Shown here one piece after another: positions 26,795 through 34,553 of a stretch of DNA of 64,000 nucleotides. The DNA is taken from positions 6,530,501 to 6,594,500 of the forward strand of contig NZ_JARXYJ010000001.1 of the NCBI RefSeq assembly GCF_029894425.1, given 5' to 3'. The notes under the pieces were generated by a model, which saw only the letters and a list, made by a program, of their open reading frames with translations, was not told the DNA's origin and searched no databases. The stretch comes from Streptomyces sp. SAI-127 (GTDB lineage Bacteria; Actinomycetota; Actinomycetes; Streptomycetales; Streptomycetaceae). Each line of letters opens with the position of its first letter. The stretch's first letter is position 1. The position numbers and the translations under genes are program-made.

Positions 26795-27397
26795 TTACCG
26801 CCCGGGCAGGACGTGCTTCGCGGCGATCGTCTTCGCGGTGTCGGAGTCGGGTCCGGGCTGCGGGACGAAGATCGCCTCGCGGTAGTAGCGCAGCTCCGCG
26901 ATGGATTCGCGGATGTCGGCGAGGGCGCGGTGGTTGCCGTTCTTCTCCGGGCTGTTGAAGTAGGCCCGCGGGTACCAGCGCCGGGCGAGCTCCTTGACGG
27001 AGCTGACGTCCACGATCCGGTAGTGGAGGTAGTCCTCCAGGGTGGGCATGTCCCGGAGCAGGAAACCGCGGTCGGTGCCGACGGAGTTGCCGCACAGCGG
27101 GGCCTTGCCGGGTTCCTTGACGTGCTCGCGGACGTAGGAGAGGACCTGGTCCTCGGCGTCGGCGAGCGTCGTGCCGCCGGACAGCTCGGTGAGCAGTCCG
27201 GACGCGGTGTGCATCTGACGCACCACCTCCGGCATCGTCTCCAGCGCCTGGTCCGGCGGGCGGATGACGATGTCCACACCGTCGCCGAGCACGTTGAGCT
27301 CGGAGTCGGTGACGAGGGCGGCAACCTCGATGAGCGCGTCGTCGGACAGCGAGAGGCCGGTCATCTCGCAGTCGATCCACACCATGCGATCGTTCAT
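26795..27397 (-). CDS. orn: Oligoribonuclease (DEDDh 3'-5' exonuclease)
   Basis: 200 aa, the family length. DEDDh motifs: '[11 protein letters not shown]' (D9, E11), '[10 protein letters not shown]' (D108 region), and '[14 protein letters not shown]' (His and last Asp). It degrades RNA of 2-5 nt, including pGpG from c-di-GMP turnover, in the cytoplasm. In Streptomyces the orn gene (ornA) lies directly downstream of adpA and is needed for normal aerial growth; the same order is seen here. A strong hairpin lies between them, so orn probably also has its own promoter. Confidence 0.95.
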   Translation of the reverse strand: MNDRMVWIDCEMTGLSLSDDALIEVAALVTDSELNVLGDGVDIVIRPPDQALETMPEVVRQMHTASGLLTELSGGTTLADAEDQVLSYVREHVKEPGKAPLCGNSVGTDRGFLLRDMPTLEDYLHYRIVDVSSVKELARRWYPRAYFNSPEKNGNHRALADIRESIAELRYYREAIFVPQPGPDSDTAKTIAAKHVLPGR

Positions 27398-27457
27398 GCG
27401 AACACCCTACGGCTGACGTCCGCTTTTGTGGTGCCCCGCGTCGGCGCGACCACCTGT

Positions 27458-27491
27458 GACACCGGGCGGGCCCGGTGGCCCGCCCGGTGTC
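27458..27491 (-). terminator. Very strong hairpin between adpA and orn
   Basis: Perfect 15-bp stem GACACCGGGCGGGCC / GGCCCGCCCGGTGTC with a 4-nt CGGT loop, starting 6 bp after the adpA stop. Expected to terminate or strongly attenuate adpA read-through into orn. Confidence 0.85.
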
Positions 27492-27497
27492 GGGACG

Positions 27498-28721
27498 TCA
27501 CGTGCCGCTGCGCTGCCCCGGCAGGCTCGCCCGGCCTCCGACGTACAGCTCGCGGCCGTTCTCGGAGGGCGGGCCCACGGGGGCCGGGGTGCGGCGGCTC
27601 TGGATCGGAACCGGACCGCTGTCCGGGTGCAGCTGCACCGGCGGGCTGGGCGCGGGACCGGTCGGGCCCACCGAGCCGTCGCTGTCCACCGGCTTGTCGC
27701 CCTGCGGACGGCGGGCCCGGTACGCGGCCCGGTAGGCGGCCGGGGACGAGCCCAGCTGCCGCCGGAAGTGCCCGCGCAGCGCCACCGGCGAGCGGAAGCC
27801 GCAGCGGCCCGCGACCTCGTCCACCGAGTAGTCGGACGTCTCCAGCAACCGCTGCGCCTGCAGCACCCGCTGCGTGATGAGCCACTGCAGCGGTGCCGAA
27901 CCCGTCAGCGAGCGGAACCGGCGGTCGAACGTACGACGGCTCATGTACGCCCGCGCCGCCAGCGTCTCCACGTCGAACTGCTCGTGGAGGTGCTCCAGCG
28001 CCCAGGCGACGACCTCGGCGAGCGGGTCGGCGCCGATCTCCTCTGGTAAAGACCTGTCGAGGTAGCGCTCCTGACCGCCCGAGCGGCGCGGCGGGACCAC
28101 CAGTCGGCGGGCCAGCGCGCCGGCCGCCTCGTTGCCGTGGTCCGTCCGCACGATGTGGAGACAGAGGTCGATTCCGGCCGCGGTACCGGCCGAGGTCAGT
28201 ACGTCGCCGTCGTCCACGAAGAGTTCTCGTGGATCGACGTGCACCGACGGGTAGCGCTTGGCCAGCGTCGGTGCGTACATCCAGTGTGTTGTCGCGGGGC
28301 GGCCGTCCAGCAGGCCCGCCGCGGCCAGAACGAAGGCGCCCGTGCACAGCCCGACGATGCGGGCGCCCTCCTCGTGCGCCCGGCGCAGAGCGTCGAGCGC
28401 CTCCTCCGGCGGCGGTGAAGTGATCGAGCGCCAGGCCGGTACGACGACCGTGCCCGCGCGTGAGATCGCTTCCAGGCCATGCGGTGCGGTGAGTTCCAGG
28501 CCCCCTGTGGTCCGCAGTGGGCCCTCTTCGCCACCGCACACCAAAAGGCGGTAGCGCGGTACGCCGGCGTCCTGGCGGTCAATCCCGAACACCGACAACG
28601 GTATGGAACTCTCGAAGATGGGGCCGCCGCTGAACAGCAGCACCGCGACGATCTCCTTGCGGCGTCGCCCGGAAAGCTTCCGGGCCGCGGCTTCCGGCGC
28701 GGCAGTGGAGTCGTGGCTCAT
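27498..28721 (-). CDS. adpA: AraC-family central regulator of development and antibiotics
   Basis: 407 aa. The N-terminal GATase1/DJ-1-like domain (about 24-195) has 'IVAVLLFSGGPIFESSIPLSVFG' and 'GARIVGLCTGAFVLAAAGLLDG' and serves dimerisation. The C-terminal AraC double HTH covers about 220-325 ('VETLAARAYMSRRTFDRRF', 'VDEVAGRCGFRSPVALRGHFRRQLGSSP'), followed by a variable Pro/Gly tail. AdpA activates hundreds of genes for aerial mycelium and secondary metabolism. The linker between domains carries a TTA codon (28047-28049), so translation depends on the bldA tRNA. GAGGGGGG precedes ATG 28721. Confidence 0.96.
   Translation of the reverse strand: MSHDSTAAPEAAARKLSGRRRKEIVAVLLFSGGPIFESSIPLSVFGIDRQDAGVPRYRLLVCGGEEGPLRTTGGLELTAPHGLEAISRAGTVVVPAWRSITSPPPEEALDALRRAHEEGARIVGLCTGAFVLAAAGLLDGRPATTHWMYAPTLAKRYPSVHVDPRELFVDDGDVLTSAGTAAGIDLCLHIVRTDHGNEAAGALARRLVVPPRRSGGQERYLDRSLPEEIGADPLAEVVAWALEHLHEQFDVETLAARAYMSRRTFDRRFRSLTGSAPLQWLITQRVLQAQRLLETSDYSVDEVAGRCGFRSPVALRGHFRRQLGSSPAAYRAAYRARRPQGDKPVDSDGSVGPTGPAPSPPVQLHPDSGPVPIQSRRTPAPVGPPSENGRELYVGGRASLPGQRSGT
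28047..28049 (-). promoter_or_regulatory. TTA (bldA-dependent) leucine codon in adpA
   Basis: In 'YLDRSLPEEIG' (residue about 225) the Leu is coded TTA. Its place between the dimerisation and DNA-binding domains is the conserved one in adpA genes. I noticed no other in-frame TTA in the window's genes. Confidence 0.93.
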
Positions 28722-29098
28722 ACTGCTAAGCCCCCCTCGGTGGTCGCGGCTCCTCGGTTGTGTCGCTCCTGCACGTTTCCCCTCGGTCCTGCACGAGTCC
28801 CCCGCCGTAAGACGTCAAGATCGAATCTACTGTGTCCCGTGGTGTCGGCGTGACCAGTTCGTCATCCGGCACATTGTCGACATGGCAACTTGGCGTAAAG
28901 CATTCGATCACGAAGCGTTGCACTCGTGGGCCGTGCAGGGAAGTGCGCCTTGTGGCAGTGGCTAATCCACGTAGGGTGCGCAGGGCCCCGGAGACCCTAT
29001 CCGTGCAGGTGGAACGGGGGTTGAGGGGTGGTCGGGCCAAGGGACACGCCCAGTGCGGAAGTTGGCTGAAAAGAATCGTCCCCGTGCATGGAAACCGG
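28722..29098. other. adpA upstream regulatory region
   Basis: 377 bp without a gene, rich in A/T-leaning patches (AAAGCATTCGATCACGAAG around 28899-28917). Long leaders with several regulator sites are known for adpA. I looked for AdpA consensus sites (TGGCSNGWWY); TGGCAACTTG and TGGCGTAAAG near 28882-28900 resemble it only in the TGGC half. Confidence 0.5.
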
Positions 29099-29404
29099 TC
29101 AGCCGACCGGTGTATTTCCCCCGGTGTGACGACCGCCTCGATGGGCCCCGGCGCCGCTCCTGTGATGACGGCCACGACGGGGTGCCCGCTCCTCCGCCCG
29201 CAGGCGGGCCGCGCCGCGCTCCGACTGGCGCAGGAGGATACGGCAGACGGCCGTGACGGCGGCGAGACCGAGGGCCGTGCCCGCCGCGCCGGCCAGCGAG
29301 GTGCCGTAGCAGACGAGAACCACGGGGACGAGGACGCAGCTGAAGGCCGCCCAGCGGACCACGTCGGTGGTGGAGTCCTCGGAGGGCGGTCGGTGTCCGG
29401 TCAT
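29099..29404 (-). CDS. Small membrane protein upstream of adpA
   Basis: 101 aa. Two hydrophobic helices at about 18-38 and 40-57 ('WAAFSCVLVPVVLVCYGTSLAGAAGTALGLAAVTAVCRIL') and a basic, His/Gly-rich C-terminal tail ('RHHRSGAGAHRGGRHTGG'). GGGAG stands 6 nt before ATG 29404. I recall a similar short gene in this place in other streptomycetes. Function unknown; the His-rich tail could bind metal, which is only a guess. Confidence 0.7.
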   Translation of the reverse strand: MTGHRPPSEDSTTDVVRWAAFSCVLVPVVLVCYGTSLAGAAGTALGLAAVTAVCRILLRQSERGAARLRAEERAPRRGRHHRSGAGAHRGGRHTGGNTPVG

Positions 29405-29741
29405 CGCGTGCTCCCTGTGGCGTCTCCCTGCGGGGGTGGCTCACGGAGGTCAACGCGCGTTCGACCGGTCGGTCACTGTATCGAGGGGCCGTCCGGTGGG
29501 TCCAGGCCGGGGACGGCCACACGCATCCTGTGCAAACCGCCTGTACAGCGCAGCAACCATTGCGTTACGGGCGCCCCTCGTGCATGCTCCCTGGAACCCC
29601 CACGGACGGTGGGCGGGCTCTGGGATAAGGAGGCTTGCCGCCGTACCCTTGGGGGTATGGGGTTGGGAAGATGTTTCCCGGACACAGCTCCGCCGCACAC
29701 TGTCGTCCCTCCCACACAAGGATCACAACGCCGAGACAGCC
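29405..29741. other. Intergenic region upstream of universal stress protein
   Basis: 337 bp between divergent genes. It contains the TACCC/GGGTA dyad at 29644-29657. No other gene-like frame with a ribosome site was found. Confidence 0.4.
29644..29657. promoter_or_regulatory. CsoR-like dyad upstream of the universal stress protein gene
   Basis: TACCCTTGGGGGTA has perfect TACCC/GGGTA arms around 4 bp, resembling operators of the CsoR/RcnR/CstR family (copper, nickel or sulfane-sulfur sensors). It lies 85 bp upstream of ATG 29742. No csoR gene is in the window. Confidence 0.35.
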
Positions 29742-30269
29742 ATGGCCGGTCACGAATTCTTCGAACCAGCGGACCGCAAGCGGCCCGTCGCCGATCCCAC
29801 GGCGGCCGAGCCCCTGGCGGCGGAAGAGCCACGCCACTCCTGCGACCCCGCCTTCAAGCACGGCGTCGTGGTCGGCTTCGACGGCTCCACATCCAGCGAG
29901 CGCGCCCTCGCGTACGCGATCGGCATGGCCCATCGCTCCGGCTCGGGCCTGATCATCGTGCATGTCGCCAACCGGCTGCCCACCACCGTGTGGGCCGGCT
30001 GTGAGCCACCGGTCTTCGTCGACGTGCCGGATCACCGCACCGAGGTGCTCGGCCTCGAGCTCGCCTGTGCCGACTACCTGGCCGAGGTGCCCTGGATCCT
30101 CGTCGAGCGCGGCGGAGACATCTGCCACGAGCTCGAGGAGGTAGGGCGGGAGTACGAGGCGGACGCGATCGTCGTCGGCTCCACCCACGGCATCGTGGGG
30201 CGGATCTTCGGCTCCGTCGCTGGGCGGCTCGCCAAGCGGGCGAAGCGGCCCGTCATCGTCATTCCGTAA
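29742..30269 (+). CDS. Universal stress protein family
   Basis: 175 aa: an N-terminal extension of about 35 residues, then one UspA domain ('HGVVVGFDGSTSSERALAYAI', 'GSGLIIVHVAN', 'DAIVVGSTHGIVGRIFGSVAGRLAKRAKRPVIVIP'). The C-terminal 'VVGSTHG-(9)-GS' pattern is the ATP-binding form of the family. Likely cytoplasmic and binding ATP in stress or stationary phase. ATG 29742 lacks a close Shine-Dalgarno site, so a start a little further in is possible. Confidence 0.88.
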   Translation: MAGHEFFEPADRKRPVADPTAAEPLAAEEPRHSCDPAFKHGVVVGFDGSTSSERALAYAIGMAHRSGSGLIIVHVANRLPTTVWAGCEPPVFVDVPDHRTEVLGLELACADYLAEVPWILVERGGDICHELEEVGREYEADAIVVGSTHGIVGRIFGSVAGRLAKRAKRPVIVIP

Positions 30270-30449
30270 CTCGCCCTTCTCCCAGGTGAGATGGGGAAAT
30301 CTACTCGCGCGTAGAGGTGTTTGTGCCCTTGTGAAGGGCATATAGCGGTCACTGCACCGCTGCACACCGAAGCGTGCTGCGGGCCGGGGCGTGACGGCCA
30401 CCGGTCAGCTGCGCGGGCCGGGAGTCGGGCGGCTTCCCGGCGATGAGAC

Positions 30450-30482
30450 GGACCCCCGTGAAGGTGGCATCACGTGGGGTCC
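30450..30482 (-). terminator. Terminator after glmS
   Basis: GGACCCCCGTGA / TCACGTGGGGTCC with an 8-nt loop forms a long, nearly perfect stem with one bulge, 16 bp downstream of the glmS stop and facing the convergent stress-protein gene. Confidence 0.75.
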
Positions 30483-30498
30483 GTCCCTCTTCGGGGTC

Positions 30499-32316
30499 CT
30501 ACTCGACCGTTACCGACTTGGCGAGGTTCCTGGGCTTGTCGATGTCCCGGCCCAGCGCCAAGGCCGTGTGGTACGCGAGGAGTTGGAGGGGGATGCCCAT
30601 CAGGATGGGGTCCAGTTCGTCCTCGTTCTTCGGGACCACGATCGTCTCGTCGGCCTTCTCCTGGTGCTGGTGGGCGACCGCCAGGATCCTGCCGCTGCGG
30701 GCCTTGATCTCCTCCAGGGCGGCGCGGTTCTTCTCCAGGAGGTCGTCGTCGGGGACGATCGCCACCGTCGGCAGGGCCGGCTCGATCAGGGCCAGGGGGC
30801 CGTGCTTCAACTCCGAGGCGGGGTAGGCCTCGGCGTGGATGTAGGAGACCTCCTTGAGCTTCAGGGAGGCCTCGCGGGCCACCGGATAGCCCCGCACACG
30901 GCCGATGAAGAGCATCGAGCGGGCCTCGGCGTACTGCTCGGCCAGCTTCCTGATGTGCTCCTCCTGCTCCAGCATCTCGGTGATCTGCGCCGGGAGCTTG
31001 CGCAGGCCCTCGATGATCCGCTTGCCGTCGCGGACCGAGAGGTCACGGGTGCGGCCCAGGTGGAGGGCGAGGAGGGCGAAGGCCACCGTGGTGTTGGTGA
31101 AGCACTTCGTGGAGACGACGCAGACCTCCGGGCCCGCGTGCACGTAGATGCCGCCGTCCGCCTCCCGGGCGATCGCCGAACCGACCACGTTCACCACGCC
31201 CAGGACGCGCGCGCCCTTGCGCTTGAGCTCCTGGACGGCCGCGAGGACGTCGTAGGTCTCACCGGACTGCGAGACCGCGATGTAGAGGGTGTCCGGGTCC
31301 ACGACCGCGTTGCGGTAACGGAACTCCGAGGCGGGCTCCGCGTCCGCGGGGATGCGGGCCAGCTCCTCGATCATCTGGGCACCGATCATGCCCGCGTGGT
31401 ACGAGGTGCCGCAGCCGAGGATCTTCACGCGGCGGATCTGACGGGCCTCGCGGGCGTCCAGGTTGAGGCCGCCCAGGTGCACGGTGGAGAAGCGGTCGTC
31501 GATGCGGCCGCGCAGGACGCGGTCCACGGCGTCGGCCTGCTCGTGGATCTCCTTGTGCATGTAGGTGTCGTGGCCGCCCATGTCGTAGGAGGCGGCCTCC
31601 CACTCGACGGTGGTGGGCTCGGCCGTGGTGCGGGTGCCCTCCGTCGTGTAGGTGCGGAAGTCGTCGGCCTTGAGGGTGGCCATCTCGCCGTCGTCCAGTG
31701 TCACTATCTGCCGCGTGTGGGCGACCAGTGCGGCGATGTCCGAGGCGACGAACATCTCCTTCTCGCCGATGCCGAGGACGACCGGGGAGCCGTTGCGGGC
31801 CACCACGATGCGGTCGCTGAAGTCGGCGTGCATCACGGCGATGCCGTAGGTGCCCTCGATCACCCGCAGGGTGTCGCGGACCTTGTCCTCCAGCTTCTCC
31901 GCCTGGGAGCGCGCGATGAGGTGGACGAGGACCTCGGTGTCGGTCTCGGAGAGGAACTCGACACCGTCCGCCTCCAGCTTGCGGCGCAGGTCGGAGGCGT
32001 TGTCGATGATGCCGTTGTGGACGACGGCGACCTTGCCCTCGGCGTCCAGGTGCGGGTGGGCGTTCACGTCGGAGGGGGCGCCGTGGGTGGCCCAGCGGGT
32101 GTGGGCGATGCCGGTCGTGCCCTTGAAGCGGGCCGGGACCCTGGCCTCCAGGTCACGCACCCGGCCCTTGGCCTTGACCATCTTCAGGCCGGCCGTCTTC
32201 GGCGAGGTGACGACTATGCCGGCCGAGTCGTAGCCGCGGTACTCCAGGCGCTGCAGGCCCTCCAGGAGCAGGGGGGCGACATCACGCTTCCCGATGTAAC
32301 CGACGATTCCGCACAT
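30499..32316 (-). CDS. glmS: Glutamine-fructose-6-phosphate aminotransferase
   Basis: 605 aa, full length. It starts 'MCGIVGYIG' with the catalytic Cys2 of the glutaminase domain (about 1-220, 'HTRWATHG', 'HNGIIDNASDLR'). Two SIS sugar-isomerase domains follow ('ILGCGTSYHAGMIG', 'AVSQSGETYDVLAA', 'SKCFTNTTVAFALLALHLG') and the C-terminus 'DKPRNLAKSVTVE' is typical. It makes glucosamine-6-phosphate for peptidoglycan and teichoic acids. Streptomyces usually carry a second glmS near ribosomal genes; this is the copy near adpA. No glmS riboswitch-like element is seen. The small gene at 32329 lies 12 bp upstream. Confidence 0.95.
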   Translation of the reverse strand: MCGIVGYIGKRDVAPLLLEGLQRLEYRGYDSAGIVVTSPKTAGLKMVKAKGRVRDLEARVPARFKGTTGIAHTRWATHGAPSDVNAHPHLDAEGKVAVVHNGIIDNASDLRRKLEADGVEFLSETDTEVLVHLIARSQAEKLEDKVRDTLRVIEGTYGIAVMHADFSDRIVVARNGSPVVLGIGEKEMFVASDIAALVAHTRQIVTLDDGEMATLKADDFRTYTTEGTRTTAEPTTVEWEAASYDMGGHDTYMHKEIHEQADAVDRVLRGRIDDRFSTVHLGGLNLDAREARQIRRVKILGCGTSYHAGMIGAQMIEELARIPADAEPASEFRYRNAVVDPDTLYIAVSQSGETYDVLAAVQELKRKGARVLGVVNVVGSAIAREADGGIYVHAGPEVCVVSTKCFTNTTVAFALLALHLGRTRDLSVRDGKRIIEGLRKLPAQITEMLEQEEHIRKLAEQYAEARSMLFIGRVRGYPVAREASLKLKEVSYIHAEAYPASELKHGPLALIEPALPTVAIVPDDDLLEKNRAALEEIKARSGRILAVAHQHQEKADETIVVPKNEDELDPILMGIPLQLLAYHTALALGRDIDKPRNLAKSVTVE

Positions 32317-32328
32317 ATGTATGTATTC

Positions 32329-32622
32329 CTAGCCGTAGACGATGCGCCGTAGCTGCCTGAGCGTGAGCTCGGGCGGTGCCACCGCTCGGTATTTCAGATC
32401 CGCCTCGATCCGTCCGAAGATCTCCGTGTTCACCAGGCCCTGTGCCTGGAGCTCGCGGTGGCGGCGACGGACGAACTCCACGGTCGTCTCGTCGAAGTAG
32501 GCGAGCACGTCCTGGATCACCCGCAGCGCCTCGCCCCGGCTCAGGGGCGTGGACCGCATCAGATGATCAACCAGGTCGTCGTGCACCCGGTAGATCCTGG
32601 GGTACCGGGAGCCGTTTCGCAA
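32329..32622 (-). CDS. Small conserved hypothetical protein preceding glmS
   Basis: 97 aa if TTG 32622 is used; GTG 32586, with AGGA 8 nt upstream, is equally good and gives 85 aa. The sequence is soluble, charged and helical: 'HDDLVDHLMRSTPLSRGEALRVIQDVLAYFDETTVEFVRRRHRELQ'. No family recognised. The 12-bp gap to glmS implies co-transcription and perhaps a role linked to amino-sugar supply. The glmS ribosome site overlaps its stop codon region. Confidence 0.72.
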   Translation of the reverse strand: MRNGSRYPRIYRVHDDLVDHLMRSTPLSRGEALRVIQDVLAYFDETTVEFVRRRHRELQAQGLVNTEIFGRIEADLKYRAVAPPELTLRQLRRIVYG

Positions 32623-32736
32623 GAATCCTGCCCGGTATCGGGCAAGGTGCTGTTGATGTTCTTATGGACGTCTGTTCGCAAGCTGTCCATGCTGCGTCTT
32701 ACACCTCGTTGCTCATGGCGACGAGTTTCAGACGTC

Positions 32737-34314
32737 ATGGACATTCCTCGTATGGGCGTACCCGACCAGCTCGCCGAGCGCATGAGCATGGCCGAGCAGC
32801 ACGAGTACCTGCGCGCCAGATTCTCCCGGCGCACCATGATCAGGGGCGGCGCCGTCACGCTGGGCGCCGTCGCGGGTGGCGCGTTTGTGCCGGGCGCCGT
32901 CGCGCAGGCCGCCGCGCCGACCCAGACCTTCGCCAGTGCCGAGAGCGTCGACGGCGCCTTCGTCGCTCCCTTCGGCCGTCACCTCGCCTACGGCAGCGAC
33001 CCGCGCACCGAGATGACCGTCTCCTGGCAGGTGCCGGTCGCGGTCAAGAAGCCGTTCATCCGGATCGGCGCCCGCCCCTGGGACCTCTCCCGCAAGATCG
33101 AGGCCGAGGTGCGCACCCTGTACACCCCGGCCGGCGTCGGCGCCAGCGGCGATCACACGCAGTACTACGTGCACGCCGAGCTGAGCCGGCTGCGCCCCGG
33201 CCAGACCTACTACTACGGTGTCGGCCACCAGGGCTTCGACCCCGCCGAGCCGCACCTGGCCGGCACCCTGGGCACCTTCACCACCGCGCCCGCCCAGAAG
33301 AAGCCGTTCACCTTCACGGCCTTCGGCGACCAGGGCGTCAGCTACCACGCGCTGGCCAACGACAGCCTGCTCCTCGGCCAGAACCCGGCCTTCCATCTGC
33401 ACGCCGGCGACATCGCCTACGCCGACCCGGCCGGGCAGGGCAAGACCTCCGACACGGTCTTCGACTCGCGCACCTGGGACCAGTTCCTCGCCCAGACCGA
33501 GTCGGTCGCCAAGTCCGTGCCGTGGATGGTGAGTTTCGGCAACCACGACATGGAGGCCTGGTACTCGCCCAACGGCTACGGCGGCGAGGAGGCCCGCTTC
33601 ACGCTCCCCGACAACGGGCCGGACAAGGCGCACCTGCCGGGCGTGTACTCCTTCGTCTACGGCAACACGGCGATCATCTCGCTGGACCCGAACGACGTCT
33701 CCTTCGAGATCCCGGCCAACCTCGGCATCTCCGGCGGCACCCAGACCACCTGGTTCGAGGGGCAGCTGAAGAAGTACCGGGCCGCGAAGGACATCGACTT
33801 CGTCATCGTGTTCTTCCACCACTGCGCCTACTGCACCTCCACCGCGCACGCCTCGGAGGGAGGCGTGCGCCAGGAGTGGGTGCCGCTGTTCGAGAAGTAC
33901 ACGGTGGACCTGGTCATCAACGGCCACAACCACCAGTACGAGCGCACCGACGTCATCAAGGGCGACAAGGTCGCCAAGAAGCTCCCGATCGGTGAGACGG
34001 CGTACTCCGAGACCGAGGGGGTCGTCTACGTGACGGCGGGCGCGGCGGGCCGCAGCCTGTACGCGTTCAGCGCGCCGGACTCGTACGAGGGCCACCTCAA
34101 CGAGCAGGACTCGGTCGCCTCCTTCATCAACACCAAGGACGGCAAGGTCAATGAGACCGTCGCCTGGTCCCGGGTGCGCTACCTCAACTACTCCTTCCTG
34201 CGCGTGGACGTGGAACCAGCCGCGCGGGGCCACTACGCCAAGCTGAAGGTGTCGGGCATCGCCGAGACCGGTGACCGCATCGACCACTTCACGGTGGCGC
34301 GCAAGGCGAAGTAA
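32737..34314 (+). CDS. Tat-exported purple-acid-phosphatase-like metallophosphoesterase
   Basis: 525 aa. Twin-arginine signal 'FSRRTMIRGGAVTLGAVAGG' (about 31-60). An N-terminal fibronectin-like domain (about 75-185, 'DPRTEMTVSWQVP', 'LRPGQTYYYGVG') precedes the metallophosphoesterase domain with the full ligand set: 'AFGDQG', 'HAGDIAYAD', 'FGNHDME', 'VFFHHCAY', 'INGHNHQYER'. The order fits bacterial purple acid phosphatases with a di-metal centre. It would release phosphate from organic esters outside the cell. No convincing pair of PhoP direct repeats was found in the 114-bp upstream gap. Confidence 0.9.
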   Translation: MDIPRMGVPDQLAERMSMAEQHEYLRARFSRRTMIRGGAVTLGAVAGGAFVPGAVAQAAAPTQTFASAESVDGAFVAPFGRHLAYGSDPRTEMTVSWQVPVAVKKPFIRIGARPWDLSRKIEAEVRTLYTPAGVGASGDHTQYYVHAELSRLRPGQTYYYGVGHQGFDPAEPHLAGTLGTFTTAPAQKKPFTFTAFGDQGVSYHALANDSLLLGQNPAFHLHAGDIAYADPAGQGKTSDTVFDSRTWDQFLAQTESVAKSVPWMVSFGNHDMEAWYSPNGYGGEEARFTLPDNGPDKAHLPGVYSFVYGNTAIISLDPNDVSFEIPANLGISGGTQTTWFEGQLKKYRAAKDIDFVIVFFHHCAYCTSTAHASEGGVRQEWVPLFEKYTVDLVINGHNHQYERTDVIKGDKVAKKLPIGETAYSETEGVVYVTAGAAGRSLYAFSAPDSYEGHLNEQDSVASFINTKDGKVNETVAWSRVRYLNYSFLRVDVEPAARGHYAKLKVSGIAETGDRIDHFTVARKAK

Positions 34315-34440
34315 CCCGCCTGCGCGAAACACCGTCCACCTGATCGGGTAAAATGCACGCCGTGCGTTGCGAGAACCAAGCGCGTACACCGTGCTGATCG
34401 AGAGCCAAGACAGCACATGCGCAAGCAAGCTTTGCCGTAT

Positions 34441-34553
34441 CAAACCGGGCTGGTTTCAACCCGGCTGGTGTTGATCGCGGAAGACCTGTCGGGTCGCTGA
34501 CCCGCAGGCAGCGTGAGCCAGGAATCCCCCTGCTTCAGCTGGGGGAGGATTCA
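34441..34553 (+). mobile_element. Relic of an IS200/IS605-family (TnpB-type) right end
   Basis: GGAATCCCCC-TGCTTCAGCT-GGGGGAGGATTC (34521-34552) has the hairpin and AGGATTCAA ending typical of IS1341/TnpB element right ends, the segment that also forms the 3' part of the guide RNA. In the same sense the frame upstream reads like a TnpB C-terminal tail ('RRQREPGIPLLQLGEDSN'). No TnpB body or TnpA is present. The end abuts, and seems to supply, the stop codon of the convergent DUF4429 gene. Confidence 0.5.

Noticed and set aside
28860..28920. AdpA self-binding sites upstream of adpA
   Set aside because: Only the TGGC halves match the consensus TGGCSNGWWY; not enough to annotate.
29565..29741. 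Small plus-strand gene before the universal stress protein
   Set aside because: Frames here lack a ribosome site and natural composition; the segment carries a dyad and is better read as promoter region.
30270..30498. glmS riboswitch/ribozyme or small RNA near glmS
   Set aside because: The element should lie upstream of glmS; the 12-bp gap there leaves no room, and downstream only a terminator hairpin was found.
32623..32736. PhoP box before the metallophosphoesterase
   Set aside because: GTTCTTATGGA and CTGTTCGC look faintly like repeats, but no second GTTCAcc-like unit at 11-bp spacing is present.
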